Shown here piece by piece: positions 44,189 through 53,166 of a DNA stretch of 64,000 nucleotides. The notes beneath the pieces were generated by a model. The model searched no databases, was not told where the DNA came from, and worked only from the letters and a program-made list of their open reading frames with translations. The stretch covers positions 191,987 to 255,986 of the forward strand of contig DDQW01000074.1 in assembly GCA_002342805.1 (NCBI GenBank). The letters run 5' to 3'. Position numbers and translations under genes: made by a program. Positions within the stretch are counted from its first letter, which is position 1; every line of letters starts with the position of its first letter. The DNA is from Clostridiales bacterium UBA2432. GTDB taxonomy: Bacteria; Bacillota; Clostridia; Lachnospirales; Vallitaleaceae.

Positions 44189-44505
44189 TGATCTTGAAGG
44201 GCTAAAAATGTTTTTGATACTAGATCAAATTCTTCATCATCATCAATCATGTCGAGATTAAGAGAATGATCGTCATTTTCTTCAAATCGATACAGTAAAG
44301 CCTGTTCATTATCCGGATGTAATAAGGCAATATAGGTTTGCTCATTAATGGTGAATGAATCAATAATTGGACATACGAGAGTTGTGTCATCGTCTAAAGT
44401 CAGTGTAATGGACTCTTTTTCATGTGAGGAAGAACAGCCACATGAATGTTCAGAAGATGAACAATCCCCTTTGCAGTTGCAATCATGGTTATTATCTATT
44501 GTCAT
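44185..44505 (-). CDS. DUF1292 protein with Cys-rich N-terminus
   Basis: The 106-residue protein ends with the DUF1292 (YrzB) core: ITLTLDDDTTLVCPIIDSF, INEQTYIALLHPD, YRFEENDD and IDDDEEFDLV. Before it is a 27-residue head with five Cys (9, 11, 15, 22, 24) in CNCKGDC and CGC patterns, which could bind a metal. The role of the family is unknown. AAAGGAG lies 6 bases before the ATG. It is a single-gene minus-strand unit wedged between the 5-FCL gene and ruvA. Confidence 0.84.
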   Translation of the reverse strand: MTIDNNHDCNCKGDCSSSEHSCGCSSSHEKESITLTLDDDTTLVCPIIDSFTINEQTYIALLHPDNEQALLYRFEENDDHSLNLDMIDDDEEFDLVSKTFLALQDH

Positions 44506-44596
44506 AAGAACTCCTTTTCAATGTTTAATCTAGTTTCTTATAAATACTAACACTATTATTATACTGAAGAGGAAGGGTTTGTCAACCAAATATATA

Positions 44597-44625
44597 TTGT
44601 ATATCTTTTGAACATGAGATATAAT
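44597..44625 (+). promoter_or_regulatory. Sigma-A promoter of ruvAB
   Basis: TTGTAT (44597-44602) and a perfect TATAAT (44620-44625) are 17 bases apart, 29 bases ahead of the ruvA ATG. Confidence 0.78.
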
Positions 44626-44654
44626 ACTAAGTAAAGAAACTTTGGAGGAGCATT

Positions 44655-45251
44655 ATGATTAGTTACATTCATGGCATACTTGTGGCAAAACGTATGGATT
44701 CAGTCATCGTAGAATGCCAGCATATCGGATACGAAATATTTGTGCCCTTAAGTGTTTTAACACAGTTACCAAGCACAGGTTCAGAAGTGAAAATGTATAC
44801 AGAATTATATGTCAGAGAAGATATATTAAGATTATATGGATTTACATCGGAAGAGGATATAGACATTTTCAGGAAACTTATCGGTGTATCCGGTATCGGA
44901 CCTAAGGGGGCTCTTGGTATTTTATCAACCTTAACCCCTGATGATTTGAGAATTGCTGTGTTAACGGATGATGCAAAGCGCATCAGCCAAGCAAAGGGAA
45001 TCGGTAAAAAAACAGCTGAAAAATTAATCATTGAGTTAAAAGATAAGCTAAAGTCGATTGACTTAGAGACATTGTCACAATCATCGAAGGATGTTTCAGG
45101 ATTGAGCACATTTATTGATGAAGCCCTCCTTGGATTAACCGGCTTAGGTTATACGGAAACAGAGGCGCTTCATGCTATCAAACATGTTAAAGATGCAGAA
45201 TCGACATCAGAGCTTATACGTCAATCGCTTATTTTTTTAGCTAAGGAGTAA
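44655..45251 (+). CDS. ruvA: Holliday junction branch migration protein RuvA
   Basis: RuvA binds four-way junctions as a tetramer and loads the RuvB motor. The 198-residue protein has the N-terminal OB fold (MISYIHGILVAKRMDSVIVE), tandem helix-hairpin-helix motifs (LIGVSGIGPKGALGIL and ISQAKGIGKKTAEKLI) and the C-terminal RuvB-binding domain (LTGLGYTETEALHAI). The ATG has GGAGGAG upstream. RuvB starts 2 bases after its stop, so the two are translationally linked, as usual. RuvC is not next to them, normal for Firmicutes, which use RecU. Confidence 0.98.
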   Translation: MISYIHGILVAKRMDSVIVECQHIGYEIFVPLSVLTQLPSTGSEVKMYTELYVREDILRLYGFTSEEDIDIFRKLIGVSGIGPKGALGILSTLTPDDLRIAVLTDDAKRISQAKGIGKKTAEKLIIELKDKLKSIDLETLSQSSKDVSGLSTFIDEALLGLTGLGYTETEALHAIKHVKDAESTSELIRQSLIFLAKE

Positions 45252-45253
45252 AC

Positions 45254-46252
45254 ATGAAGAAACGATTAATAACCAACCAAATGATTGAAGAAGATATAAC
45301 GATTGAGACATCCTTACGTCCATCATGCCTTGATGATTATATCGGGCAAGAAAAAGCCAAAGAAAATATTCGAATTTTTTTAGAGGCGGCGAAACAAAGA
45401 AATGAACCTTTAGATCATGTTCTCTTATATGGCCCTCCCGGCCTTGGAAAAACGACACTTGCATCCATTATCGGCCATGAAATGGGTGTGAATTTAAAAA
45501 TAACTTCCGGACCGGCCATAGAACGACCGGGCGATATCGCGGCCCTTTTAAATAATCTTCAAGAAGGCGATCTCTTGTTTATTGATGAAATACATCGCTT
45601 GAACCGACAAGTTGAAGAAGTGATGTATCCGGCAATGGAAGATTATGTGATTGATATTTTGATTGGAAAAGGACCGGCGGCTAAGTCTATACGGCTGGAT
45701 CTACCTAAATTCACACTAGTCGGAGCGACAACGCGTGTCGGATTACTATCCTCACCGCTTCGTGACCGCTTTGGTGTACTTCATAAGCTTGAATTTTATA
45801 CACCACAAGAGCTTGCAACTATTATTCATCGAAGTGCAAAGGTATTAAAGGTCGAGATTGATGTCAATGGAGCCTATGAAATTGCACGTCGATCAAGAGG
45901 AACCCCACGGCTTGCAAATCGACTTCTTAAGCGTGTGAGAGATTTTGCACAAGTAAAATTTGATGGTGTCATTACCGAAGAGGTTGCCAAAGCTTCCTTA
46001 GATTTACTCGATGTTGATCCCCTAGGCTTAGATAAAAATGATCGCAAAATGCTGATTACCTTGATTGAAAAATATCAAGGAGGTCCTGTTGGACTAGATA
46101 CCCTAGCGGCAACAATCGGCGAGGAATCGGATACGGTTGAGGAGGTCTATGAGCCTTTTTTATTGCAACTTGGACTTTTAAACAGAACACCACGTGGACG
46201 AATGGTGACACCTTATTGTTATAAACATTTTGGAATAATTATGAATAACTAG
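45254..46252 (+). CDS. ruvB: Holliday junction branch migration ATPase RuvB
   Basis: RuvB is the AAA+ hexameric motor of branch migration. Walker A is GPPGLGKT (60-67), Walker B is LLFIDEIHRLN, sensor 1 lies in LVGATTRVGLLSSPLRDRFG, and the C-terminal winged helix includes EPFLLQLGLLNRTPRGR. The N-terminal LRPSCLDDYIGQEKAKENI is typical. The length (332) fits. It is the second gene of the ruvAB unit; a small winged-helix gene follows after 8 bases in the same direction. Confidence 0.98.
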   Translation: MKKRLITNQMIEEDITIETSLRPSCLDDYIGQEKAKENIRIFLEAAKQRNEPLDHVLLYGPPGLGKTTLASIIGHEMGVNLKITSGPAIERPGDIAALLNNLQEGDLLFIDEIHRLNRQVEEVMYPAMEDYVIDILIGKGPAAKSIRLDLPKFTLVGATTRVGLLSSPLRDRFGVLHKLEFYTPQELATIIHRSAKVLKVEIDVNGAYEIARRSRGTPRLANRLLKRVRDFAQVKFDGVITEEVAKASLDLLDVDPLGLDKNDRKMLITLIEKYQGGPVGLDTLAATIGEESDTVEEVYEPFLLQLGLLNRTPRGRMVTPYCYKHFGIIMNN

Positions 46253-46260
46253 GGGGCTAT

Positions 46261-46803
46261 ATGAATAAAGAATTGGTTTTGTTAAATATCATTGCATCCG
46301 ACGGAAACATTAATCAACGTGTTTTGGCAAAAGCTTTAGATGTAAGCTTAGGAACGGTTAATCATATGTTGCAAGAATATGAAGATCAAGAAATCATGAC
46401 ACCGATTCCAAAGAAAAACCGAAAAGTTGAATATTTATTAACCGATTACGGCAAAGAATATCATAATAAACTCTTAGTGGAATATATTTCTTCTTGTTTT
46501 GATGCGATTTCCCACATACGAAAAAAGGTAAAGGAAAAGATATATGAATTGGTCGAACAGGGAATCAAACAATTCTTTATTCAAGGTAATACCGATGAAA
46601 TTCTTCGTTTGGTCAAGATGTGTTTGTTTGAAGTGAGTCGAGAAGAGTCCATATCGTATGAATTGATTAGCGAAGTACAATCTTTTGATGACCATATTCA
46701 GCAAATGGATGAAAACGAAAAAAATGTGTCGGCCGTCATTGGTTGGTCTGTTTTTCCGGAGAACAAGTATTATGAAATACACTACAAGAACTTATTATCT
46801 TAA
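46261..46803 (+). CDS. Winged-helix protein of unknown role
   Basis: The N-terminal ~65 residues look like a MarR/ArsR-type winged helix (INQRVLAKALDVSLGTVNHML, then YLLTDYGKEYH). The remaining ~115 residues are a helical region followed by a short beta-rich part (SAVIGWSVFPENKYYEIHY). I do not recognise a named family. LAKALDVSLGTVNHML is a good recognition-helix sequence, so DNA binding is likely, but the effector or target is unknown. It starts 8 bases after ruvB with AGGGGG upstream and lies 37 bases before zapA. Confidence 0.6.
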   Translation: MNKELVLLNIIASDGNINQRVLAKALDVSLGTVNHMLQEYEDQEIMTPIPKKNRKVEYLLTDYGKEYHNKLLVEYISSCFDAISHIRKKVKEKIYELVEQGIKQFFIQGNTDEILRLVKMCLFEVSREESISYELISEVQSFDDHIQQMDENEKNVSAVIGWSVFPENKYYEIHYKNLLS

Positions 46804-46840
46804 AAAAGATCTAATCACTATACTATAAGGGGGTTTTTAT

Positions 46841-47164
46841 ATGGCAACGAAGAATGAATCAAAAGTACTTATAGGCGGCAATGTATATACCTTAAGCGGA
46901 GACGAGAGTGAAGAGTATTTACAGCATGTTGCCCTATATATTAACAAAAAAATGGACGAGGTTCGTACCTCGGAGAATGGAAAAAAATTAAACACACGCT
47001 TGCAATCGGTCTTATTAGCCATTAATATTGCGGATGACTATTTTAAAATCAAGACAAGTATCGATGAAAAAGATCGAGAGATAAAGGAACTAAAAAGTGA
47101 AACCGAACGTCTAAAAAAAGAACTTGATGAGTATATCGATTTATTTGAGCATGATGGTTTGTAA
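46841..47164 (+). CDS. zapA: Cell division protein ZapA
   Basis: ZapA bundles FtsZ filaments at mid-cell. The 107-residue protein has the ZapA head (KVLIGGNVYTLSGDESEEYLQHVALYINKK in parts KVLIGG and YLQHVALYINKKM) and a C-terminal coiled coil with LKSETERLKKELDEYIDLF. The length and layout fit the Gram-positive type. AAGGGGG stands before the ATG. It heads a run zapA-U32-SEDS/PBP with short gaps, which puts a divisome gene in line with a peptidoglycan synthase. Confidence 0.93.
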   Translation: MATKNESKVLIGGNVYTLSGDESEEYLQHVALYINKKMDEVRTSENGKKLNTRLQSVLLAINIADDYFKIKTSIDEKDREIKELKSETERLKKELDEYIDLFEHDGL

Positions 47165-47178
47165 GCCTAGGAGGCAGT

Positions 47179-49641
47179 ATGTCGAGTAAAATAAAAGATC
47201 CTGAAATATTAGCGCCTGTTGGGCATATCGATGCATTTTATTCAGCGATAAGTGCTGGATGTGATGCGGTTTATTTAGGTGGACTTCAATTTGGTGCGAG
47301 GGACTATGCGAAAAATTTTGATCATGAAACATTAGCTGAACTTGTGCGCTATGCCCATTTACGTGACGTAAGAGTTTATTATACGCTTAATACCCTTATT
47401 AAGGATATTGAGTTTGAACAATTGCATAAGGAGTTAGAATTCTTAGACACACTTTGTCTTGATGCCTTGATCATACAAGATTTAGGTGTTTTTGAGTATA
47501 TACGGACCTATTTTCCGACTTTTATTTTGCATGGAAGTACCCAATTAAATATTCATAATGTCGAGGATGCACGCTTTTTCTATGATTTGGGATTTGAGCG
47601 GATCGTCTTAGCCCGTGAGTGTAGTTTGACCGATGTTGCATCAATTATTGAAAGGGTTCCGATTGAAGTTGAGACATTTGTACATGGCGCTTTATGTTAT
47701 TCTTTTAGTGGACAGTGCTTAATGAGTAGCTTTTACGGAGGCCGAAGTGGGAATCGGGGTAAGTGTGCCGGCCCATGTCGATTGCCGTTTACGATCAATG
47801 ATCAGAGTGGATATTATCTAAGTATGAAAGATCAAATGACCTTAGAAATACTACCACAGCTGATTTTAGCGGGAATTGATTCCTTTAAAATTGAAGGACG
47901 AATGAAAAATGCAGACTATGTTTTTTATGCGACCTATCTATATCGAAAATATCGAGCCCTTGCCATTGAATGTATCCAAGAAGAACGTATTAAAGATTAC
48001 CGTGTTCTTCAAGAGGATATTGACCTTCTAAAGATTATCTATAATCGAGGGGATTTTACCCAAGGATATTATTTTTCTCACCCTCAAAGCCAGATTTCTG
48101 TGAAGCATCCCAAACACCTAGGCTTACATGTCGGATCGGCTCAAGTTACAGGGAAGACGATAAGCCTTGATTTAGATGAAAAACTACATCAAGGTGATGT
48201 CATTGAATGGCATGTGCCTTCAGTGAATTTAGGGGAAGTCAATCATCCGACAAGTACGCTAGAGACGGATTGGACTCAAAGAAAAATCCTATTAAATAAA
48301 AATTTACCGATTGTCACAAAGATCATCACACTTGATGGAGTAAAAAACGCGACTATTCAATTATACAAAATTTTTGATCCCATGATATCAAAAGGTATCG
48401 ATGCCTTAAAAGAAGATCGCCATATAGACGTTCAGGTTCGCGTCATGGCAAAAGTCGGCAAATCGCTACACTTAGATATGAATTATAAAGACATAGATGA
48501 TAAGAGGTATTCCTTTTCAATCGATGGTTTTGTTGTGGAAGAAGCTCAAAAAAGACCTCTTGATGAAGATACCGTAAAAAAACAATTCAATAAAACGGAA
48601 GATAGCATCTTTGTTTTTAAGTTTGAAGAGATGACCATTGATGGTCATGCTTTCGTTCCAATAGGGGCAATGAATCAACTGCGCCGGGATGCATTACTGC
48701 TATTGGAAAACAACAAATTAGACCTATATTGGAAAAAAAGAGTGCCTTATCAATTGAAAAACCTTATGGGTCGACAGACCAAAGCTAAACCTGAGATAGA
48801 AGGGGTTAATCGAGAAAGACGACTGCGCATACTTGTGTCTTCTTATGAACAATGGGAAGGGCTTAAGGAAAGCTATAAGAAAAAAGCAGGTTTAGAACTA
48901 GTGGATCGAATATACGTGGATTCTACAGACATGTCTATTGATAAAATCAATGTGATACTCAAGGAGAAAGAAAGCTTTGAGGATCAGACAAAGATATATC
49001 TTGCCTTGCCACATGTACTATTTCCTGCATCAAAGCAGACCTTGATTGAAGCCCTCGACCGAATAAATATAAGTGCAGTTGATGGATTTTTAATTCGTAG
49101 TCTGGGACAAATCCATATGTTGGCTTCATACAATAAGCCAATAGCATCGGATTATAATATACATGCATTTAATCAGTGGTCTACAAGATTTTTATACTCA
49201 AATGTCGAGACAGTAACATTGTCTGTTGAATTAAATGCACGTGGGATGGAAGATATTCTTGATAAAACCCTTGAAATGGATTGTGAATGGATTGCCTATG
49301 GACACATTGGCCTGATGCATTCGTCAACATGTGCATATAAGAGCCGTTATGGAAGATGTGATTATTCTACTGATGGGCATCATTTGCACATGAAAGATCG
49401 TAAACAAGAGAGTCTACATGTAACGAGCCATTGTAAGTATTGTTACAATAGCATATATAATGCGAAAGCAACAAATTTACTTGACTATAGGCAACAGTTA
49501 AAAGGAAAATACCGCATTGAATATACTTATGAGTCGAAAGAAGAAGTGATTAAATTGATGGATCCATTATATCAAGGCAAACCACCTTTTTTTGATGAAT
49601 CAAAAATGACGAAAGGTCATATTCAACGTGGTGTAAAATAG
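47179..49641 (+). CDS. U32 family peptidase with DUF3656 (RlhA/YhbU-like)
   Basis: The 820-residue protein has a TIM-barrel-like U32 domain (about 1-290) with the family signature ETFVHGALCYSFSGQCLMS and GGRSGNRGKCAGPCRLPF, whose cysteines may hold an Fe-S cluster. A DUF3656 collagenase-like region follows, and a second U32-like part at the C-terminus contains further Cys (CAYKSRYGRCDY, SHCKYCYN). E. coli RlhA of similar layout is required for hydroxylation of 23S rRNA C2501, so RNA modification is more likely than proteolysis. AGGAGG precedes the ATG, 14 bases after zapA. This position next to zapA recurs in Firmicutes, as I recall. Confidence 0.88.
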   Translation: MSSKIKDPEILAPVGHIDAFYSAISAGCDAVYLGGLQFGARDYAKNFDHETLAELVRYAHLRDVRVYYTLNTLIKDIEFEQLHKELEFLDTLCLDALIIQDLGVFEYIRTYFPTFILHGSTQLNIHNVEDARFFYDLGFERIVLARECSLTDVASIIERVPIEVETFVHGALCYSFSGQCLMSSFYGGRSGNRGKCAGPCRLPFTINDQSGYYLSMKDQMTLEILPQLILAGIDSFKIEGRMKNADYVFYATYLYRKYRALAIECIQEERIKDYRVLQEDIDLLKIIYNRGDFTQGYYFSHPQSQISVKHPKHLGLHVGSAQVTGKTISLDLDEKLHQGDVIEWHVPSVNLGEVNHPTSTLETDWTQRKILLNKNLPIVTKIITLDGVKNATIQLYKIFDPMISKGIDALKEDRHIDVQVRVMAKVGKSLHLDMNYKDIDDKRYSFSIDGFVVEEAQKRPLDEDTVKKQFNKTEDSIFVFKFEEMTIDGHAFVPIGAMNQLRRDALLLLENNKLDLYWKKRVPYQLKNLMGRQTKAKPEIEGVNRERRLRILVSSYEQWEGLKESYKKKAGLELVDRIYVDSTDMSIDKINVILKEKESFEDQTKIYLALPHVLFPASKQTLIEALDRINISAVDGFLIRSLGQIHMLASYNKPIASDYNIHAFNQWSTRFLYSNVETVTLSVELNARGMEDILDKTLEMDCEWIAYGHIGLMHSSTCAYKSRYGRCDYSTDGHHLHMKDRKQESLHVTSHCKYCYNSIYNAKATNLLDYRQQLKGKYRIEYTYESKEEVIKLMDPLYQGKPPFFDESKMTKGHIQRGVK

Positions 49642-49648
49642 GTGATTT

Positions 49649-52330
49649 ATGCAAAGTTTGAGCATTGTATTGAACTATATTTATATCATTTTATTAACCG
49701 TTTTTACCTTTCATATCATGGTATCTTATAAATTATCTGTGGAAGACAATAAAACGTCATTAAGCATGGAACAATTTATTTTATTTGTTTTTTGCATTCT
49801 AGGACATGGATTTATTCTATTGAATAATGGATTGAATAAAGATGGAATCACGATTATGGGCTTAAATATTATTGCAATTGGTTTATTTGTCTATGGAAGT
49901 CAATTGACCAATTATTTAGAACCTATTGTATGGCATCTTATTGCCATGATTCATTTAACCGGTTCGATTATGTTACATCGTTTGGACCCAAGCTTAGCCC
50001 TAAAACATACGCTCTATGCATGTGTTGGTTTTGTTGTCATGTTTATCGCTATATTTATTCTTCGTTATATTAAACGAATCGATAAACTCACTTGGATATA
50101 TCTTATTTTGTCGGTTGCCTTACTATTGAGTGTGAATGCAACGGTCAATGGAGCTACCAATTGGGTAAATATTCGAGGAATAACGTTTCAGCCCTCAGAA
50201 ATCGTAAAAATTCTTTTTGCCTTTTCACTTGCGGGCTTATTTCGGTTTCAAAAAAGTTTTTCAGGGCTTGTAATTGGGTCCTTGTTCAGTGGCCTTCTTA
50301 TCTTAATCTTGGTTTATCAAAGAGATTTAGGAAGTGCCTTATTATTTTTTGTGACCTATATCGTATTATCCTATATGTATTATCAAAAAAGGTGGCTGCC
50401 TTTTGCTCAAATCGGAGTACTTAGTCTGGCCAGTATGATCGCCTATAAATTGTTTTCTCACATTCAAGTGCGGATTATATCCTGGTTATACCCCTTTGAA
50501 TATATTGACCATGAAGGATATCAAATAACCCAGTCTTTATTTGCCTTTGCCCGTGGCAAATGGATGGGGACGGGCCTTTTACAAGGGATGCCTAAACGTA
50601 TTCCTGTGGTTAATTCAGATTTTATTTTCGCAGCTATTGGGGAAGAATTGGGGAGTTTATTTGTCCTACTCACAATTTTTCTCTTTTACATGCTTATTAT
50701 CATGCTTTTATCGCAATGTCAAAAAAGTAAGAATCGCTTTTATTTATATGTGAGTGTCGGAATGACAGTTATGCTTGGTTTCCAAGGCTTTCTAATTATT
50801 GGTGGTGTAATTAAGCTAGTTCCTTTGACAGGGGTCACCTTTCCATTTGTGAGTTATGGAGGGACCTCCTTAATTACATCGATTATTATGGTTGGCTTTA
50901 TTGATTTGACGAGCAAGTTATCCGATCATCGAGAAAACTATCAATTTAATGCTCATACCTTAATTTCTTTAAAATTTGTCATGACGATTTTATATCTTGC
51001 ACTGATGGGCTATTTTTTGTTTTTTGTCATCGTTCAAAGTGAGGAAGTCCAGTTAAATAGCTATAACAAACGCCTGGAATCTATTGAAAAAGAAATCATA
51101 CGAGGGTCAATCTATGATAGTACAGGAGAAGTTTTGGCCTACACAAGGACAAATGATCTTGGACAAGAACGTATATATCCATTCGGTCAAACCTATGCCC
51201 ATGTCGTTGGTTACACCAACCCCGGAAAAACCGGAATTGAAGCTGATTTAAATATGCAATTATTAAATAGTAATCAAAATGTCTTTCAACAGTTTTTGCG
51301 CAATATCAAAGCCCAAGAGCGTCAAGGAAGTGATGTGCATCTAACCTTAAACCATAGCTTACAAGAGATTGCTTCAGATAGCCTAGGAGACCGAAAAGGG
51401 TCAGTGGTTGCCATGGATCCGACGACAGGAAAAATCCTAGCCCTTGTGTCAAAACCAGATTTTGATCCCAATACATTGTCTCAAGTTTATGCAACTCTAT
51501 CCGAAGATACAAAAGAAGCGGCACTTCTTAATCGTGTCACAAACGGTTTATATCCACCGGGGTCGACCTTTAAAATATTAACGGCATTAACCTATATACG
51601 CCACCATAATGAACCTTTTTCATACGTTTGTAGAGGGACAGATACATTTGCAGAAAAAACCATTAGTTGTTACGGACATACGGCACACGGACCAGTCTCA
51701 ATTACAGAAGCCTTTGCATATTCATGTAATACAGCCTTTGCAACCATGGGAGAAGCCATTACGACCCAACAACTAGAAGAAACAGCTAATGATTTGTTTT
51801 TTAATCAAGCCTTGCCGTATCCCTATAACCATAAAATCAGTCAATTTGGATTTCCGACGATTGTATCTGCATCTTTACGCGCAGAGACGGTTATCGGTCA
51901 AGGGGAGACTATGATTACCCCACTGCACAATTTAATGATTACCAGCGCAATTGCCAATGGCGGTTTAGCAATGACACCATATTTAGTGGATTATATAGAA
52001 AATGCCAATGGTCACATTGTGGAACAAACATTACCGGAAGGTCACGAGACATCATTAACTGCAGATGAGATAAAAGCCCTTAGAGAATATATGATAGCTA
52101 CGGTTGAAACAGGAACAGGAAAAATGCTGTCAAATGATAATTATAGTGCTGCCGGAAAAACCGGTGCAGCTGAAAACCCCTTTGGCCCTACACATGCATG
52201 GTTTGTCGGCTTTGCCCCAGCGGATCATCCGCAAATTGCTATAGCCATTATAGTTGAAAATGCCGGCTCAAGTGGCGCAAATGCAGTACCGATTGCAAAA
52301 GAAATGTTTGATGCCTATTTAATCAATTAG
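49649..52330 (+). CDS. RodA/FtsW (SEDS) glycosyltransferase fused to class B penicillin-binding transpeptidase
   Basis: A single 893-residue frame joins two peptidoglycan enzymes. Residues ~1-425 are a SEDS polymerase with extra N-terminal membrane segments, HRLD, TFQPSEIVK (Gln181-Glu184), QRDLGSA (Asp226), NSDFIFAAIGEELG (Asp324, at the place of the essential SEDS Asp) and FPFVSYGGTS. A further membrane helix (about 438-458) leads to RGSIYDSTGEVLA, the class B PBP hallmark, a short pedestal, and the transpeptidase with STFK (Ser639), SCN (692-694) and KTG (837-839). All catalytic residues are present in both halves. The layout resembles actinobacterial RodA plus PbpA, usually separate genes. 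The only ribosome site is a modest GGTG 5 bases before ATG 49649. Confidence 0.94.
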   Translation: MQSLSIVLNYIYIILLTVFTFHIMVSYKLSVEDNKTSLSMEQFILFVFCILGHGFILLNNGLNKDGITIMGLNIIAIGLFVYGSQLTNYLEPIVWHLIAMIHLTGSIMLHRLDPSLALKHTLYACVGFVVMFIAIFILRYIKRIDKLTWIYLILSVALLLSVNATVNGATNWVNIRGITFQPSEIVKILFAFSLAGLFRFQKSFSGLVIGSLFSGLLILILVYQRDLGSALLFFVTYIVLSYMYYQKRWLPFAQIGVLSLASMIAYKLFSHIQVRIISWLYPFEYIDHEGYQITQSLFAFARGKWMGTGLLQGMPKRIPVVNSDFIFAAIGEELGSLFVLLTIFLFYMLIIMLLSQCQKSKNRFYLYVSVGMTVMLGFQGFLIIGGVIKLVPLTGVTFPFVSYGGTSLITSIIMVGFIDLTSKLSDHRENYQFNAHTLISLKFVMTILYLALMGYFLFFVIVQSEEVQLNSYNKRLESIEKEIIRGSIYDSTGEVLAYTRTNDLGQERIYPFGQTYAHVVGYTNPGKTGIEADLNMQLLNSNQNVFQQFLRNIKAQERQGSDVHLTLNHSLQEIASDSLGDRKGSVVAMDPTTGKILALVSKPDFDPNTLSQVYATLSEDTKEAALLNRVTNGLYPPGSTFKILTALTYIRHHNEPFSYVCRGTDTFAEKTISCYGHTAHGPVSITEAFAYSCNTAFATMGEAITTQQLEETANDLFFNQALPYPYNHKISQFGFPTIVSASLRAETVIGQGETMITPLHNLMITSAIANGGLAMTPYLVDYIENANGHIVEQTLPEGHETSLTADEIKALREYMIATVETGTGKMLSNDNYSAAGKTGAAENPFGPTHAWFVGFAPADHPQIAIAIIVENAGSSGANAVPIAKEMFDAYLIN

Positions 52331-52341
52331 GTAAATATTTC

Positions 52342-52370
52342 TTGCGTGAAGTGTTAAAAGAATGTATACT
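52342..52370 (+). promoter_or_regulatory. Sigma-A promoter of the Nudix gene
   Basis: TTGCGT (52342-52347) and TATACT (52365-52370) are separated by 17 bases, 50 bases ahead of the ATG. Confidence 0.65.
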
Positions 52371-52420
52371 CTATGTAAGTACATAATCTAGATTAGCACC
52401 CAATTACAAGGAGGCATACA

Positions 52421-52873
52421 ATGACAGAAGCAGTAAGTTGTGGCGGGGTGGTAATCCACAGAGGAAAAATTCTATTACTCTATAAGAATTATAAAGGCAG
52501 GTATGAAGGTTGGGTTTTACCCAAAGGTACTGTCGAAGAAGGCGAAGAACATCAAGATACAGCTCTTCGCGAAGTACAAGAAGAAGCAGGCGTTAAAGGT
52601 AATATAATTAAATATATTGGCAAAAGCCAGTATTCCTTTCGGGTTGCCAATGATACCGTGTTAAAATACGTACACTGGTACTTAATGAAAGCCTACAATT
52701 ATTACAGTAAACCGCAAAAAGAAGAGTATTTCGTGGATTCAGGATATTATAAATATCATGAAGCTTATCATCTTCTTAAATTTCCAAATGAAAAGCAGAT
52801 TTTAGAACAGGCCTATAATGAATATTTGGAACTTAAAAAATGTAATATGTGGGGCAATAAGAAGTATATGTAA
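52421..52873 (+). CDS. Nudix hydrolase
   Basis: The 150-residue protein has a complete Nudix box, GTVEEGEEHQDTALREVQEEAGV in full agreement with G-x5-E-x7-REUxEExGU, set in a beta-alpha-beta frame beginning SCGGVVIHRGKILLLY. WVLPKG before the box and HWYLMKA after it resemble the Ap4A/diadenosine and ADP-ribose type, but the substrate cannot be fixed. AGGAGG lies 9 bases before the ATG. The TAA stop is part of the terminator stem, so this is a single-gene unit with its own promoter and terminator. Confidence 0.9.
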   Translation: MTEAVSCGGVVIHRGKILLLYKNYKGRYEGWVLPKGTVEEGEEHQDTALREVQEEAGVKGNIIKYIGKSQYSFRVANDTVLKYVHWYLMKAYNYYSKPQKEEYFVDSGYYKYHEAYHLLKFPNEKQILEQAYNEYLELKKCNMWGNKKYM

Positions 52874-52897
52874 AAGACCGTTAACGCGGTCTTTTTT
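52872..52897 (+). terminator. Intrinsic terminator of the Nudix gene
   Basis: AAAAGACCG (52872-52880) pairs with CGGTCTTTT (52887-52895) around TTAACG, giving a run of six T from 52892. The stem begins within the stop codon. Confidence 0.9.
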
Positions 52898-52921
52898 CGC
52901 GTTATTAGAAGAAAGAAGGGT

Positions 52922-52952
52922 AGAAAAAAAGCCTGTATCAAATGATACAAGC
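52922..52952 (-). terminator. Intrinsic terminator of tRNA-Leu
   Basis: On the minus strand GCTTGTATCA and TGATACAGGC form a stem of about 9 bp with one G-U and a small loop, followed by a seven-T tract. It starts 6 bases after the tRNA 3' end. Confidence 0.88.
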
Positions 52953-52957
52953 TTTGA

Positions 52958-53041
52958 TGCGGATGGTGGGAGTCGAACCCACACGATATCACTACCGCAG
53001 GATTTTGAATCCTGTGCGTCTGCCAATTCCGCCACATCCGC
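52958..53041 (-). tRNA. tRNA-Leu (anticodon CAA)
   Basis: The minus strand folds into a class II tRNA of 84 bases. The acceptor stem is GCGGATG with CATCCGC plus discriminator A. The anticodon stem CAGGA/TCCTG encloses TTCAAAA, giving anticodon CAA for UUG. A long variable arm (CGGTAGTGATATCG region) and the T arm GTGGGTTCGACTCCCAC are clear. The 3' CCA is not encoded. With the dedicated promoter and terminator on either side, it is a single-gene unit. UUG reading makes it a likely target of MiaA/MiaB (A37). Confidence 0.97.
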
Positions 53042-53058
53042 ATTTCTGACGCTTAATG

Positions 53059-53087
53059 ATAATACCATAGGATAATCGTTTATGCAA
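53059..53087 (-). promoter_or_regulatory. Promoter of tRNA-Leu
   Basis: On the minus strand TTGCAT (53087-53082) and TATTAT (53064-53059) are 17 bases apart, with TGG extension before the -10. The -10 lies 17 bases before the mature 5' end. Confidence 0.85.
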
Positions 53088-53166
53088 GTGGTTTCTGGAA
53101 AAAATAGTAAAAATATAAATATTTTTTTTGTTTTCATGAACACATGATGCAAAAGAATAGTGGATA

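Noticed and set aside
49649..52330. Sequencing error joining separate rodA and pbp genes
   Set aside because: The frame is continuous, the linker carries a natural membrane helix and no ribosome site or start is seen near the junction; still worth a read check.
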